Assembly: GCF_010183535.1 (NCBI RefSeq)
Contig: NC_071330.1
Coordinates: forward strand, 2,275,717-2,339,716
Source of the DNA: Caenorhabditis remanei
Lineage: Eukaryota > Nematoda > Chromadorea > Rhabditida > Rhabditidae
DNA: 64,000 nt
Direction: 5' to 3'
Positions 44,593 through 56,104 of the stretch are shown here, piece after piece (position 1 is the first letter of the stretch; each line of letters opens with the position of its first letter). The translations under genes were made by a program, and so were the position numbers. The notes under the pieces were generated by a model that searched no databases, had not been told where the DNA came from, and saw nothing but the letters and a program-made list of their open reading frames with translations.

Positions 44593-45166
44593 CGCCAGCC
44601 GTACAGAGTGATAGTGGCCATTTCCGTATTAAAAGAATTGCCAGAGCGACTAGCATTTAAGTGGCAAGTAGCTGTCAAAGCACATTGAATAACAGACGTC
44701 TGGAGTGGGTGTTCTTCCTCTTGAAAATACTCCGAGGGATATTTCTTGCTCTTCATAAGTTCCTGCCAAATAGCACGACTTTCTTTTTCGCCGTAGAAAG
44801 CCACTCGATAGTTGACACCGTGTTTGATATCATCACAAGACTTCATTTTTCTCGCTTCCTTCTCCAGGGACATGTCGTATTTCTAAAATAAGAATTTATT
44901 ATAATAACTTGGGGAAATCTCACCAATTCATGCATGTTTGCAATTTCATGAATACCTGCAACATTGCCTCGAAGCGCGTTGAGAGATGCGATCTTGGGTA
45001 ACGGATTGTCTGCCCAGTGCTTATTAAACTCCTCTTCAGTTAGACAATGTTTGATGATATTGGTGTAACTGAAGCGAGGTGGAACATGTAGAACTCATTT
45101 CAATCATTTTATGAAATCTAACTCACCACTGACCAATACCAAAGTGACCGCGAGAAGTACTTTCAT
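44593..45166 (-). pseudogene. CL6: CAP-like gene lacking exon 4
   Basis: Exons 1-3 are recognisable (45127-45166, 44924-45078, 44593-44882), with signal peptide MKVLLAVTLVLVS and an intact core through TLYGWR. The fourth exon, which encodes the last two cysteines, stalk and GPI-type tail, is missing; left of ~44585 the DNA is svop upstream sequence. The usual exon-2 acceptor reads CAC instead of CAG (45079-45081), while CTTCAG has arisen 10 bp inside, as in CL2. A truncated secreted product is conceivable, but pseudogene is the better call. E-box at 45260-45265, 94 bp from the ATG. Confidence 0.75.
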
Positions 45167-45259
45167 TGCTCAAATCGGGAAACTCGAAACCGTCAGTAAT
45201 AATCAACACAACTGTCACTCATCTTTATTGATCCTTATCAGATTCCTCTGAAACAAGTC

Positions 45260-45265
45260 CACGTG
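45260..45265 (-). promoter_or_regulatory. E-box CACGTG upstream of CL6
   Basis: Starts 94 bp from the ATG with CTTATCA about 25 bp further upstream; duplicated at 55088-55093. Confidence 0.45.
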
Positions 45266-45393
45266 TTAATGGAACGAATAAAAAGTTGGTTGTTCAAATC
45301 ATTATCTATTATGAGCCTTCCTTATTGTGAATTCAAACCTTTCTGCTGTCATCAAAACCAAGAATAACTCATTTATTCCACTTCAATTCAAAT

Positions 45394-46276
45394 TCATAGA
45401 AAAAGATACAAAAAAGCAATAAATAAATAAACAAGAATAGAGTTCGCCCCTTCCGATCCACCATTATTTTCAGACGATGGAGCAGTTGTCTCTGAGTCAG
45501 ATCTGGGCGGGACGGTTGTCTCTATTTTAGATTTGGGTGAAGGACCAGTCGTCTCCATTTCAGATCTGGGCGGAGCAATACACAATCCTTGTTTAGTCTT
45601 TCCATGAGTGCACTTCGATCCGGGCGGTCCGTGTTGGAAGTCAGATACGGAGAGTGTTCCACTGGAATTGATAAGTTCTTTAGAGTGTAATGCTTTCAGA
45701 CAACTCACTGCCAGCCGTACAAAGTGAAAGCGGTTGCTTTATCACAATCATTTGTCAAATCACATTTAATAAAAGACGTCTGGAGTGGATGCATGTTCTC
45801 ATTATACATCCAAATGTTAGTTGCGTTTTCCGAAACGTTCTTCACAAATGCGTCCCATATTGGAAGACTTTCTAATATTCTATAGTCATCCACTCGATAG
45901 TTGGCACCGTGTTTGTAATCATCACATGACTTCATTTTTCTCGCTTCCTTCTCCAGGGCCATGTCGTATTTCTGAATAGAATTTTTGTTGAATGTGAAAA
46001 ACGTATGTTCAAGAAAAACCTCACCAATTCATGCATGTTTGCAATTTGATAAATTGTTGCAATATGCGCTCGTTCATTGTTGAGAGATGTGATCATGTTT
46101 CCCTCTATTGTTGGATCTGACCACGTTTTATACTCTTCCTCAGTTAGACAGTGTTTGATGAAGTCGGTGTTACCGGAGGGAGCTGGAACACAACATTGTT
46201 GAACTCATATCACTCGTTTCATAGAATCTAACTCACCACTGAGCAATAGCAAAGTGGCCGCGAGGAGTACCTTCAT
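45394..46276 (-). CDS. CL7: secreted CAP-like protein with GPI-type tail, 242 aa
   Basis: Exons 46237-46276, 46025-46182, 45709-45971 and 45394-45661 join in phase with canonical GT/AG sites (exon-2 acceptor TTCCAG). Signal peptide MKVLLAATLLLLS; core with FIKHCLTEEEY, IANMHELKYDMALEKEARK, HPLQTSFIKC and TLYGWQ; six cysteines kept. Two to three KSKIET/RSDSET stalk units precede NSILVYLFIAFLYLFL. Looks functional. Upstream CACGTG at 46345-46350 is 69 bp from the ATG, as in CL1, and no GATA partner is evident. Confidence 0.82.
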
Positions 46277-46851
46277 TGCTCAAATCGAGAAACTGGGAGC
46301 TGTCAGAAAATGGTAATAATCATTAAAGGTCCTTCAAACAAGTCCACGTGGCCTGGGCGGAAAAGGTTGATTTTTTCTTAGAAGAAAAATTGAGTTCACG
46401 TCAAATTTACTAGCAAAAAGTAAAAGAGGAAATGTGCCGGTTTACGTGAGCATTTCGCTTATTTTTATTGCAGTTTTCAAATCCTCAAGGTCCCAATTAC
46501 CTACGGTCAAATTTATAGAAAAAGTTCAGCCCGCCTCGTCATGTACTTCCCTTGTTAGAATTGAGTATTTTTGCTGTAACAATCGTATATTTGTTTGGTT
46601 TCACCGAGTTATCAGCTTTATTCCAGTCTACATGTCTATTAACAATGCAAACGTCCCAAAGAACACTAAGACGTCTTATGATATAAAAACATTTTAGACG
46701 TCTCTTGACACAGGAGCTTGCTCTGACACCTGGAAGTAGTGATAACCTTAAAAACAAAATGAGCCACTTTGGCATTGCTCTTTGGCCCATCACCAGTGAA
46801 GTTGCACATATCTTTTTAAAACAAATTCATTTATTCCAATTCAATTTAAAA
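46277..46851. other. Intergenic DNA between CL7 and CL8
   Basis: No gene supported; frames on both strands lack domains and splice logic. The segment 46720-46800 resembles 22800-22890 downstream of CL2. Confidence 0.45.
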
Positions 46852-47635
46852 TCATAGAAAAAAAGACATAAAAGCAATAGACAAATAGACAAAGAATGAG
46901 TTCACCCCTTCCGATCTACCATTATTTTCAATACACAGTCCTCGTTCAGTCTTTCCATGAGTACACTTCGATCCGGCCAGTCCGGGTTGGAAGTCAGATA
47001 GGGAGAGAGTTCCACTGGAATTGATAAGTTCTCTAGAGTTTAATGCTTTCAGACTACTCACCGCCAGCCGTACAAAGTGACAGAGTGTACTTTCGTATCA
47101 AAAGAATTGCCAGAGCAACGAGCATCTAATTCGCATTCACTTGTCAAAATACATTGAATAACAGACGTCTGGAATGGATGTTTTTCCTCTTCAAAATAGT
47201 AAAAGGACTTATTCACACTCTTCACAAATTCCTGCCAAATTGCACGACTTTCTCTTTTGCCGTAGAAAGCCACTCGATAGTTGACACCGTGTTTGATATC
47301 ATCACACGACTTCATTTTTCTCGCTTCTTTTTCCAGGGCCATGTCGTATTTCTGAAATAAGAATTTATTGTAATAACTTGGGGAAATCTCACCAATTCAT
47401 GCATGTTTGCAATTTCACGAATACCTGCAATATTGCGTCGCACCGCGTTGAGAGATGCGATCTTGGGTAACGGATCGTCTGCCCAGTGCTTATTAAACTC
47501 CTCTTCTGTTAGACAGTGTTTGATGAAGTTGGTGTAACCGAAGCGAAATAGGACACGTTGAACTCATTTCAATCATTTCATAGAATCTAACTCACCACTT
47601 AGCAATACCAAAGTGACCGCGAGAAGTACCTTCCT
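46852..47635 (-). pseudogene. CL8: CAP-like pseudogene (start codon and acceptor lost)
   Basis: Homologous exons are 47596-47635, 47393-47547, 47062-47351 and 46852-47014. The start codon position reads AGG (47633-47635) where every relative has ATG. The exon-2 acceptor reads TAT (47548-47550), and the nearby CTTCGG is unchanged, so there is no replacement acceptor. Exons 2-4 stay open, with core KYDMALEKEARKMKSCDD, HPFQTSVIQC and a short stalk-less tail (ENNGRSEGVNSFFVYLSIAF). Open frames with two disabling changes suggest recent loss. CACGTG at 47729-47734 keeps the 94-bp spacing. Confidence 0.8.
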
Positions 47636-47728
47636 TGCTCAAATCGGAAAACTCAAAACTGTCAGTAATAATCAACACAACTGTCTCTCACCTTTATTGA
47701 TCCTTATCAGATTCCTCAAAAAAAAGTC

Positions 47729-47734
47729 CACGTG
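47729..47734 (-). promoter_or_regulatory. E-box CACGTG upstream of CL8
   Basis: 94 bp from the former start codon, with TTATCAG at 47704-47710 and GGATAA at 47745-47750; duplicated at 57557-57562. Confidence 0.45.
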
Positions 47735-47750
47735 TTAAAGGAACGGATAA

Positions 47751-48152
47751 AAAGTTGCTTATCCGAAAAATTGAATCCACGTCAAAATGAACTGAAAACC
47801 TTTTCAATCACTCTAATTTTCAGCAATGCAACTTTGCTAGACTACTGGTGCTTACCGAAGTCTTCAGAATAACACTGAAATCGTGGAGACGCAGACACGT
47901 TTCACATTTCTATATAACTTTCGTTCATTTCTGCTAATGATATTGAGACAGAGAATCTTTTCGAAACATTCAAAGTGTCTTATTAGAACATTATTGCGAC
48001 TGGGGAACTACTAATTGTCAAATTTGAGACCTGTCAGCTACAGTACTACGCAAGAACTACAGTATGCTTCCCTTCATTTTTAGGAATTCAAAATTTCCTG
48101 CTGCTGTCATCAAAACCAAGCATAAATCATTCATTCCAGTTCAAATTCAAGT
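47751..48152. other. Intergenic DNA between CL8 and CL9
   Basis: Copied spacer similar to 23880-24230; no gene. Confidence 0.5.
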
Positions 48153-49050
48153 TCATAGAAAAAGAGATACAAAAGCAATAGACAAATAGACAAAAATCGA
48201 GTTCACCCCTTCACCATTGTTTTCAGACGAAGAACCAATCGCCTCTGAATCTGATCTGGACGGAGCAGTCGTCTCTATTTTAAATTTGGGTGGGGCAGTC
48301 GTTTCTATTTTAGATGTGGGTGGAGCAGTTGTCTCTAATTCAGTTTTTGGCGGTGCAATACACAGTCCTTCTTCAGTCTTTCCATGAGTACACTTCGATC
48401 CGGGCGGTCCTCGTTGGAAGTCAGATAGGGAGAGTGTTCCACTGGAATTGAAAAGTTCTAGAGTTTAATGTTTTCATAAAACTCACCGAGGGCCAAACAA
48501 AACGATAAAGTTCCTTTCATCACATTCAGTTGTCAAATCACATTTAATCATGAATGTCAAAAGTGGATGGTCCGCCTCAGAATACGAGTCAGTCAGAGCA
48601 CTGTTCTTCACAAATTCCTTCCAGACTGCATCACTTTTTCCTTCGCCGTAGAAAGCCACTCGATAGTTGACACCATGTTTTAAATCATTGCACGACTTCA
48701 TTTTTCTCGCTTCCTTCTCCAGGGACATGTCGTATTTCTGAATTGAATTTTGTTGAATGTGAAAAATGTATGGTTACAAAAAATTTCACCAATTCATGCA
48801 TGTTTGCAATTTGATAATCCTCTGCATGTGACGCTCGAATCTCGTTCATCGCTGCGATTATGTCTTTAATAGACTCTCCTTCAGTTAGGCAATTTTTGAT
48901 GAAGTCGGTCTGACCGAAACGGACTGAAAAGTGAACAGTATATATTTGAATCCAAAATTTCGAGGTTTTTTTTCATTTTCAATTCATGACATGCCTGAAT
49001 CTAAACCTACCTCCAAACAAGACCAAAGTGACCGTGAGTATTGCCTTCAT
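48153..49050 (-). CDS. CL9: CAP-like protein with Thr/Pro repeat stalk, 237 aa
   Basis: Exons 49011-49050, 48790-48923, 48487-48737 and 48153-48441 join in phase. Donors are GTAGGT, GTGAAA and GTGAGT; acceptors TTTTCAG, TTTCAG and TTCCAG. Signal peptide MKAILTVTLVLFG. The core is slightly shortened (exon 2 is 134 bp) and the last strand reads VLFGPR instead of TLYGWR; all six cysteines remain. Three stalk units of the type PPTSKIETTAP precede NSIFVYLSIAFVSLFL. Upstream DNA carries the CL4/CL5-type module (49091-49136). Appears intact; the GTGAAA donor is weak. Confidence 0.78.
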
Positions 49051-49090
49051 ATCGAATCAATCGGTTGATCGGCAATTCTCGAATAGTGTG

Positions 49091-49136
49091 AAGACGGTAA
49101 TGATTGATTTGAAAGATTCCACGCGTAGATTGACAG
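49091..49136 (-). promoter_or_regulatory. Conserved upstream module of CL9
   Basis: Same block as 26697-26744, including GGTAATGATTGATTTG and CCACGCGTAGATT. Confidence 0.5.
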
Positions 49137-49463
49137 CAAAGGTCAGAAAAAATGTCAGAACAAAAGTTCACGGGGTTGGGGTACGGTCATGAAGCCAGTT
49201 CACGGGAAATTTTCAGAATGATAAGATTGAGTTTTTTATGATGGCATTATTTTTTCAGCAACGGTTTCCTAGGCCTTTTAGATGTACAAGATAGGCCATT
49301 CGCCAACAAATGTGTGTCTGTACATCCAGATGTCATATTTAGATATGATTTATTTTGGAATGAATAGGCACTAAATCAAAGTGAAGCAATGAAAAAAATT
49401 GAGATCGACGGACACACAGACAGGGAGGGAAGCGTGGAGATCAGAAGTGTAGAAGTCATGATT

Positions 49464-52400
49464 CTAGTGGGAATCCTGAAAAAAATTCGATTTTAGAAAA
49501 AAAATTATTAAAAATGAGAATTTCTCACCATCATTTGCCTTCCTTTTGTCTCAATCGGAAGACTTAGAGAGGCAATTAATCCGAGAATCGCTGCAGTTCC
49601 ATAAATACCAATGGGTAGGGATAAGGAGTGTTCGGAGGCCACCTGGAAACAAAAAATATAATAGGATAGGTGGTTACAGTAACCAGTACAGTACTACCTA
49701 CTGGGTATAGTAAGCTGAATGAAGTACCTTAATTCTAACCATTTTCGATACAGTAACCTGCCATCTGAGATTGGTTAGATACAGTAGCCCACTAGCTACG
49801 GTAATGTAGTTGCTAACCACAGATTACAGTAGGTTACCATTGCTACAGTAACCCGTCATAGGATTTTGCCTAGCTACAGTAGCCTACGACGATAAAGTCC
49901 ACAGTAACCCTCTCAATTTCACTACAGTAACCGACTTTGATTTCTCACACTAATTTTCTAACTGTACTAACTACAGTACCCCTTCTCCCTCCCACTCCCA
50001 TACCTGCGCTATAAACGGTGTTACAATTGCTCCAATCCTTGCCATAGCCGAACAAGTACCCAATCCAACTGCCCTCAACGTAGTCGGGTAGACTTCAGGT
50101 GTATATACATAAGCACATTGGAACGCACCGGATATGAATGCACGGGCGACGAAGATGAGCACGGTGACGGTGAATCTGGAAATAGGGAAAATAGTTGTCA
50201 GTTAACAATAAGAAACAGGAGGACTTTTTATGTTTCATCAACTAGCACACGAATTTATCTTTAAACTCGATGTTTCTCGGTCAAAAATCAGCTGGAATTT
50301 TATCCGCGCCGCTTACAGTTTAAGCTCCGCCCACAATTTCCTGCCGCACTTGTGTTTCTGCCTTGAAAAAATTGAAAATTCTGGCGAAAACTTTATTTTT
50401 TGACAGTAGTCAAGGAGTGCATCTATTACAGTAAACCTGTTCCGTAATCTAAGTCCCTTCATCCCCTCTACTCACCTATCCAAACAGAAATACAACAAGA
50501 ACGTGAAGACTGCAAATATGGCGTATTCCAGCGCCATTGTCTTCTTCCTTCCGAACCATTCAATTATCAACACAGTGATAATTAACCCGGGGAATTCAGC
50601 AAGAGTAGTTGATAGTAGATCAAAGTAATCGGATCTTGTCAACGGATGACATACTTCTAGAGAAGTTCCATTCGAGTATAGTCCTCCATGACATTCATCA
50701 TGCGACTGGAAGAGGACAGTGGTGAAGAGCACCATTCCGTAGTAGGAGAACGCAGTTATCGCCCTGAAAATGTTTTCAGGAGTTGTAGCAGGTGTATAGC
50801 CATTCAAAAGGTATTGTTATGCCGGTTTCACAAGTATAAAAATAATTGAGTATGGCTTAAATCTCGCCGAGATACGGTGAAACGTAATTTTCGATATTTT
50901 TCGAAAATTCATAACTTCCTTGGTTTTTAATCTATTTCTGATATTTTTTGACCAAACACTTTTTTACATTATGAACTTTCCAAAAATCGCGTCCCAGACA
51001 CCCCAGACACTCACCAAATACACCACAACAGCAAAGTGGTCTTCCTCAAATCAGGCGACAATAAATTAGCGATATCTCCTCGGCTTTCTGATCCCATTTT
51101 TGTCGAGGACACTAGTCTTCCAGTCGGTAGCTGTACTCGATTCATTCGTGCAGCTGCTTGAAGGGTTTCCAGTGCTCTCTCAGGATGTCCGGATGCCATG
51201 TCGAAACGGGCAGATTCGGGGAGCCACTGGAATATTGGGATTATTGGGATGTTGAGAATATGATAACATTATACTACTAGCGCTTTATTGGGACTGTCTT
51301 TAAAGTTGCCTAAATTTCTTTGCATCTCTCGATCTTGCACGCTATTTTGTTCAGTTTGTGTAGGTTGTGAGAACCGTTAACTCCTAATAACTGAGAGCTC
51401 AATGTGCATGAGCGGAATGGGCAAAGAGAGGAAGACGGAAAGCGGAATCAATTTTCATTTTTAGAAGTCAAATTTGGTATTTTTGGTTGTAAAAACCCCT
51501 AAAAATGGTTAAATTTGTGCAAAATTGTTTTTGTTGGTAAAAACTGATTCAATCCAGTTTGTTATGATGGACTTTTATGTCAAATAAGATTCCACTAGTT
51601 CTGATTCAGCTGAAAACGTTTTGAAACCAAATTACGAGAAACCTTTGGCATTCTTCCTCTCATTTAGTGTCAAAGTCAGTCAACACCTGGTTTCGAAATG
51701 TCTTTGGAACGTCCCGGATCTCATCGGTATTATGAATTAACACAATTTCCTGCAATTTGGGAAATTCAAACTGAAAACTAGTTCGACGGTGGAGCGCGAT
51801 TTGAAAACTTTTCAGTGGATACTTTTCAAAAAAACTCACAAAAGAAGCGACTGCAAATACGCCCAATGGCAATGAAGACAAGAACATGAGGGCTCTCCAT
51901 CCAAACGTCTCCATTACGAAATACGCGAGAAGAGCCTCGAAAACTGCACCAATTGCCCAGAATGATTCGATTAAAACGACACATTTGGCACGTTGAGCAG
52001 TGGGGAGGAACTCGGCGTAGAGGGTTACGCTGGAAAAAAATGTAGTTTGTAGTTTGTGGTGGGGCCCGGAAATCAAAATTTTGGGGAAATTCTTGTTGTG
52101 TTGGGCAGGTTTTTTTCTGCTGATTTCGAAAATCTAAGTTTTATTACTCTCTGTACGAATCTGCATGAGATACAGTAGAAATACTGAGCATTTATTTTTC
52201 GAAATATTTCGAAAATCCATAATTATGGTAGTTTGCAATATTTTTGAACAAACTTTGTACCCAATCGTAGCTCATAATTTCCAGTTTTGGGAAAAATAGT
52301 CTAATTCAGGAGAACTACAGTAATCCAGGATTACTGTAGTCCACGCGTGACTTTACGGTTTTGTTGGCATGATTATGCATATTCGAAAGATCTCATTTCA

Positions 52401-53796
52401 AAAATTTTACTTATTCGGGTCCTGTCACGAAAATAATAATGAAACTCACGACTGAGGCACTCCTCCAATTCCGAATCCAGTCAGTCCACGGAAGAATAAT
52501 AAAACATAAAAATGAGGCGACATTCCAGATAACACTCCCATGATACAAGCAACCAGTGTGGAGAATGTTAATCCCTGTAATCAGTATGTCTGTGTGTCCA
52601 AAATCCAGATGTCCCTCACCTTTCTCCTCCCGAACCGGTCACAAATCTTTCCCCAAAACGTGCTTGACAACATCATTCCACTGAAAACGCAAGTTGTCAC
52701 AAGGGCTTGTTGGACAGATGAGATTCCCCATTCACAGGCTAAAGCAGGGGAAATCAGGGAGAGAAGCATCATCTCCATCGCGTCGGCCATCTGGAATACG
52801 GTAGTGGATTACTGTAACTAGCAAAGTTCTATCAATTGGTTACAGTAGTCTTGCTAGGTACGTGGTACTTTAGGCTCCTAGGTTACTACACTTTTACTGT
52901 AGTCGTTACGATTACCGTAAGACAACTACAATAAGCAAATCTTCGAAACGGAAGTTAGATTACTGTTGATTTTTTACTAGGGTACTGTAGTTACTGTAGT
53001 CGAGGGGTTCCTAGGTTGCGGTACTCGGCGTCTATAGGTAGCCAGTTTCCGATGATAGGTTACTGCGGCTACTGTAATCAGGAAAGTTCTATAGTAGTGG
53101 GTTACTGTATCCAGGGAACGGTACAACGGCTAGTAGTAAGATAAGATTTTTATAACTAGTAGGTAATACTTTATTCTTCTGGATTACTGTAGTAGGTCAC
53201 ATATACGGTAATCCAGAAGAATACAAAAACAATGCCCACTGCTACAGTACCACGGGTCTGAGAGTGAGTAATTAAATCGACCGCGTTCCGCTGAAGTCAG
53301 TAAACGTTTAAGCGCGAAAAATCAATATCAACTAGTTATAGTAACCCAATACATAATTCCCACCTCAGCATACAATTTCTGATTACAGTAGCCTTCTGGA
53401 CTACTGTAGCTATCCCACCTTGGCTACTATACCCCCTCACCCAAACTCACCCAAGCCATCCCTGTCAAAATAGAAAGTTTCAACTGGAACCTTCCGAATC
53501 CCAATGCCTCCACAGCCTCATCCACTGTAAACGTCTTCTCCTGAGACCCATCGATTTCCCTTTGGTCAGAAGGCTCGCCCAACTCATTCCGATCGTCCAG
53601 GTTTGAGTAACGAACAGCAAAATCGTCGCCGACATGACGAATTCTGAAGGGTAAATATTTATTTTGTGATTTTTGAAAATTGTTAAATAAAAATAAATAT
53701 TTACTCTTTGATCAATTGTTTGGCCGTCAAATCAACATAAGCCTCCGTGAGGTTTGATGCTTCAAGCACTTCGGTTAGGATCGCTTTGTCTCCCAT
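49464..53796 (-). CDS. svop-1: svop-1 paralogue B: mosaic SV2-related transporter, 522 aa
   Basis: Ten exons in phase: 53705-53796, 53451-53643, 52620-52790, 52450-52574, 51840-52029, 51015-51226, 50476-50763, 50004-50175, 49529-49642 and 49464-49475. Same MFS architecture as paralogue A, including DRFGRRKG, EWFGRKK and YTPEVYPT. Exons 1-4 and nearly all of exon 5 read identical to A; exons 8-10 and most of exon 7 read identical to C. Between 50631 and 51846 it is C-like with private changes. Intron 6 (50764-51014, 251 bp) is replaced by unrelated sequence resembling the ~300-bp dispersed repeat, whereas A and C share a short intron of 80 bp. No inactivating change seen. Confidence 0.9.
50830..50990. 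repeat. Repeat-derived sequence in svop B intron 6
   Basis: Holds GCCGAGATACGGTGA and TTTTTCGAAAATTCATAACTT, words of the ~300-bp dispersed repeat; absent from A and C intron 6, making this intron 171 bp longer. Confidence 0.6.
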
Positions 53797-54420
53797 TGAG
53801 AGACTCTTTTCTGGAACAAATAAAGGATAAGGGACATCCGGACATACAGACAGACACAAGAGTCATATAAAATATAAAAACTGGGAAAAATCTGCAGTTT
53901 TCAATTGAAAATTGAAAATGAGCAAGTTACTGCCGGAAGGATGTTTCGAAACTGAGACACTTTGAAACCGGGACATTTTGCAACCAAGGAAATCCCTACA
54001 TACAGAAATAGTGACAGACATCATAAGGGCGTGAAAGAGTATAGGAAGGACGTTCTGAAACTTACTTAGTTAGGGACACTTCAAAACTAGGGCACTTCGC
54101 AACCAGACGCTTTGTAACTCAATTAAATACGGTTTCGAGACCTCGCAGTGGGCTAGAAAACCAAAAGTTGGTTTCCTAGGCCATGGGCTCAAAATTTCGG
54201 TCATCTCACGAACTTTTGAGGAGCCCACGACTAACAAGGGAAGTTCATGACGAGGCGAGTTGAACTTTTTCTAAAAATTGGACCCCTGGTACTTTCGACC
54301 CTGCTGATTCCAAAAATGCAAGAAAAATCAGCGAAATGCTCACGTGAACCGAGTTATGACCCGTCAAACTTGCAATTCTACAGCACAAGTGTCAATGAAA
54401 AAAGCTTTCATACAACTCAC
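53797..54420. other. Upstream region of svop B
   Basis: Duplicate of 43969-44592; no gene. Confidence 0.5.
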
Positions 54421-54994
54421 CGCCAGCCGTACAGAGTGATAGTGGCCATTTCCGTATTAAAAGAATTGCCAGAGCGACTAGCATTTAAGTGGCAAGTAGC
54501 TGTCAAAGCACATTGAATAACAGACGTCTGGAGTGGGTGTTCTTCCTCTTGAAAATACTCCGAGGGATATTTCTTGCTCTTCATAAGTTCCTGCCAAATA
54601 GCACGACTTTCTTTTTCGCCGTAGAAAGCCACTCGATAGTTGACACCGTGTTTGATATCATCACAAGACTTCATTTTTCTCGCTTCCTTCTCCAGGGACA
54701 TGTCGTATTTCTAAAATAAGAATTTATTATAATAACTTGGGGAAATCTCACCAATTCATGCATGTTTGCAATTTCATGAATACCTGCAACATTGCCTCGA
54801 AGCGCGTTGAGAGATGCGATCTTGGGTAACGGATTGTCTGCCCAGTGCTTATTAAACTCCTCTTCAGTTAGACAATGTTTGATGATATTGGTGTAACTGA
54901 AGCGAGGTGGAACATGTAGAACTCATTTCAATCATTTTATGAAATCTAACTCACCACTGACCAATACCAAAGTGACCGCGAGAAGTACTTTCAT
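54421..54994 (-). pseudogene. CL6': duplicate of CL6, exon 4 missing
   Basis: Exons 54955-54994, 54752-54906 and 54421-54710 read identical to CL6, including the CAC in place of the acceptor and the absent fourth exon. Confidence 0.75.
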
Positions 54995-55221
54995 TGCTCA
55001 AATCGGGAAACTCGAAACCGTCAGTAATAATCAACACAACTGTCACTCATCTTTATTGATCCTTATCAGATTCCTCTGAAACAAGTCCACGTGTTAATGG
55101 AACGAATAAAAAGTTGGTTGTTCAAATCATTATCTATTATGAGCCTTCCTTATTGTGAATTCAAACCTTTCTGCTGTCATCAAAACCAAGAATAACTCAT
55201 TTATTCCACTTCAATTCAAAT

Positions 55222-56104
55222 TCATAGAAAAAGATACAAAAAAGCAATAAATAAATAAACAAGAATAGAGTTCGCCCCTTCCGATCCACCATTATTTTCA
55301 GACGATGGAGCAGTTGTCTCTGAGTCAGATCTGGGCGGGACGGTTGTCTCTATTTTAGATTTGGGTGAAGGACCAGTCGTCTCCATTTCAGATCTGGGCG
55401 GAGCAATACACAATCCTTGTTTAGTCTTTCCATGAGTGCACTTCGATCCGGGCGGTCCGTGTTGGAAGTCAGATACGGAGAGTGTTCCACTGGAATTGAT
55501 AAGTTCTTTAGAGTGTAATGCTTTCAGACAACTCACTGCCAGCCGTACAAAGTGAAAGCGGTTGCTTTATCACAATCATTTGTCAAATCACATTTAATAA
55601 AAGACGTCTGGAGTGGATGCATGTTCTCATTATACATCCAAATGTTAGTTGCGTTTTCCGAAACGTTCTTCACAAATGCGTCCCATATTGGAAGACTTTC
55701 TAATATTCTATAGTCATCCACTCGATAGTTGGCACCGTGTTTGTAATCATCACATGACTTCATTTTTCTCGCTTCCTTCTCCAGGGCCATGTCGTATTTC
55801 TGAATAGAATTTTTGTTGAATGTGAAAAACGTATGTTCAAGAAAAACCTCACCAATTCATGCATGTTTGCAATTTGATAAATTGTTGCAATATGCGCTCG
55901 TTCATTGTTGAGAGATGTGATCATGTTTCCCTCTATTGTTGGATCTGACCACGTTTTATACTCTTCCTCAGTTAGACAGTGTTTGATGAAGTCGGTGTTA
56001 CCGGAGGGAGCTGGAACACAACATTGTTGAACTCATATCACTCGTTTCATAGAATCTAACTCACCACTGAGCAATAGCAAAGTGGCCGCGAGGAGTACCT
56101 TCAT
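55222..56104 (-). CDS. CL7': duplicate of CL7, 242 aa
   Basis: Exons 56065-56104, 55853-56010, 55537-55799 and 55222-55489, offset exactly 9,828 bp from CL7 with the same translation. Secreted CAP-like protein with six cysteines, short Thr/Pro stalk and GPI-type tail; intact. E-box at 56173-56178, 69 bp from the ATG. Confidence 0.82.
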
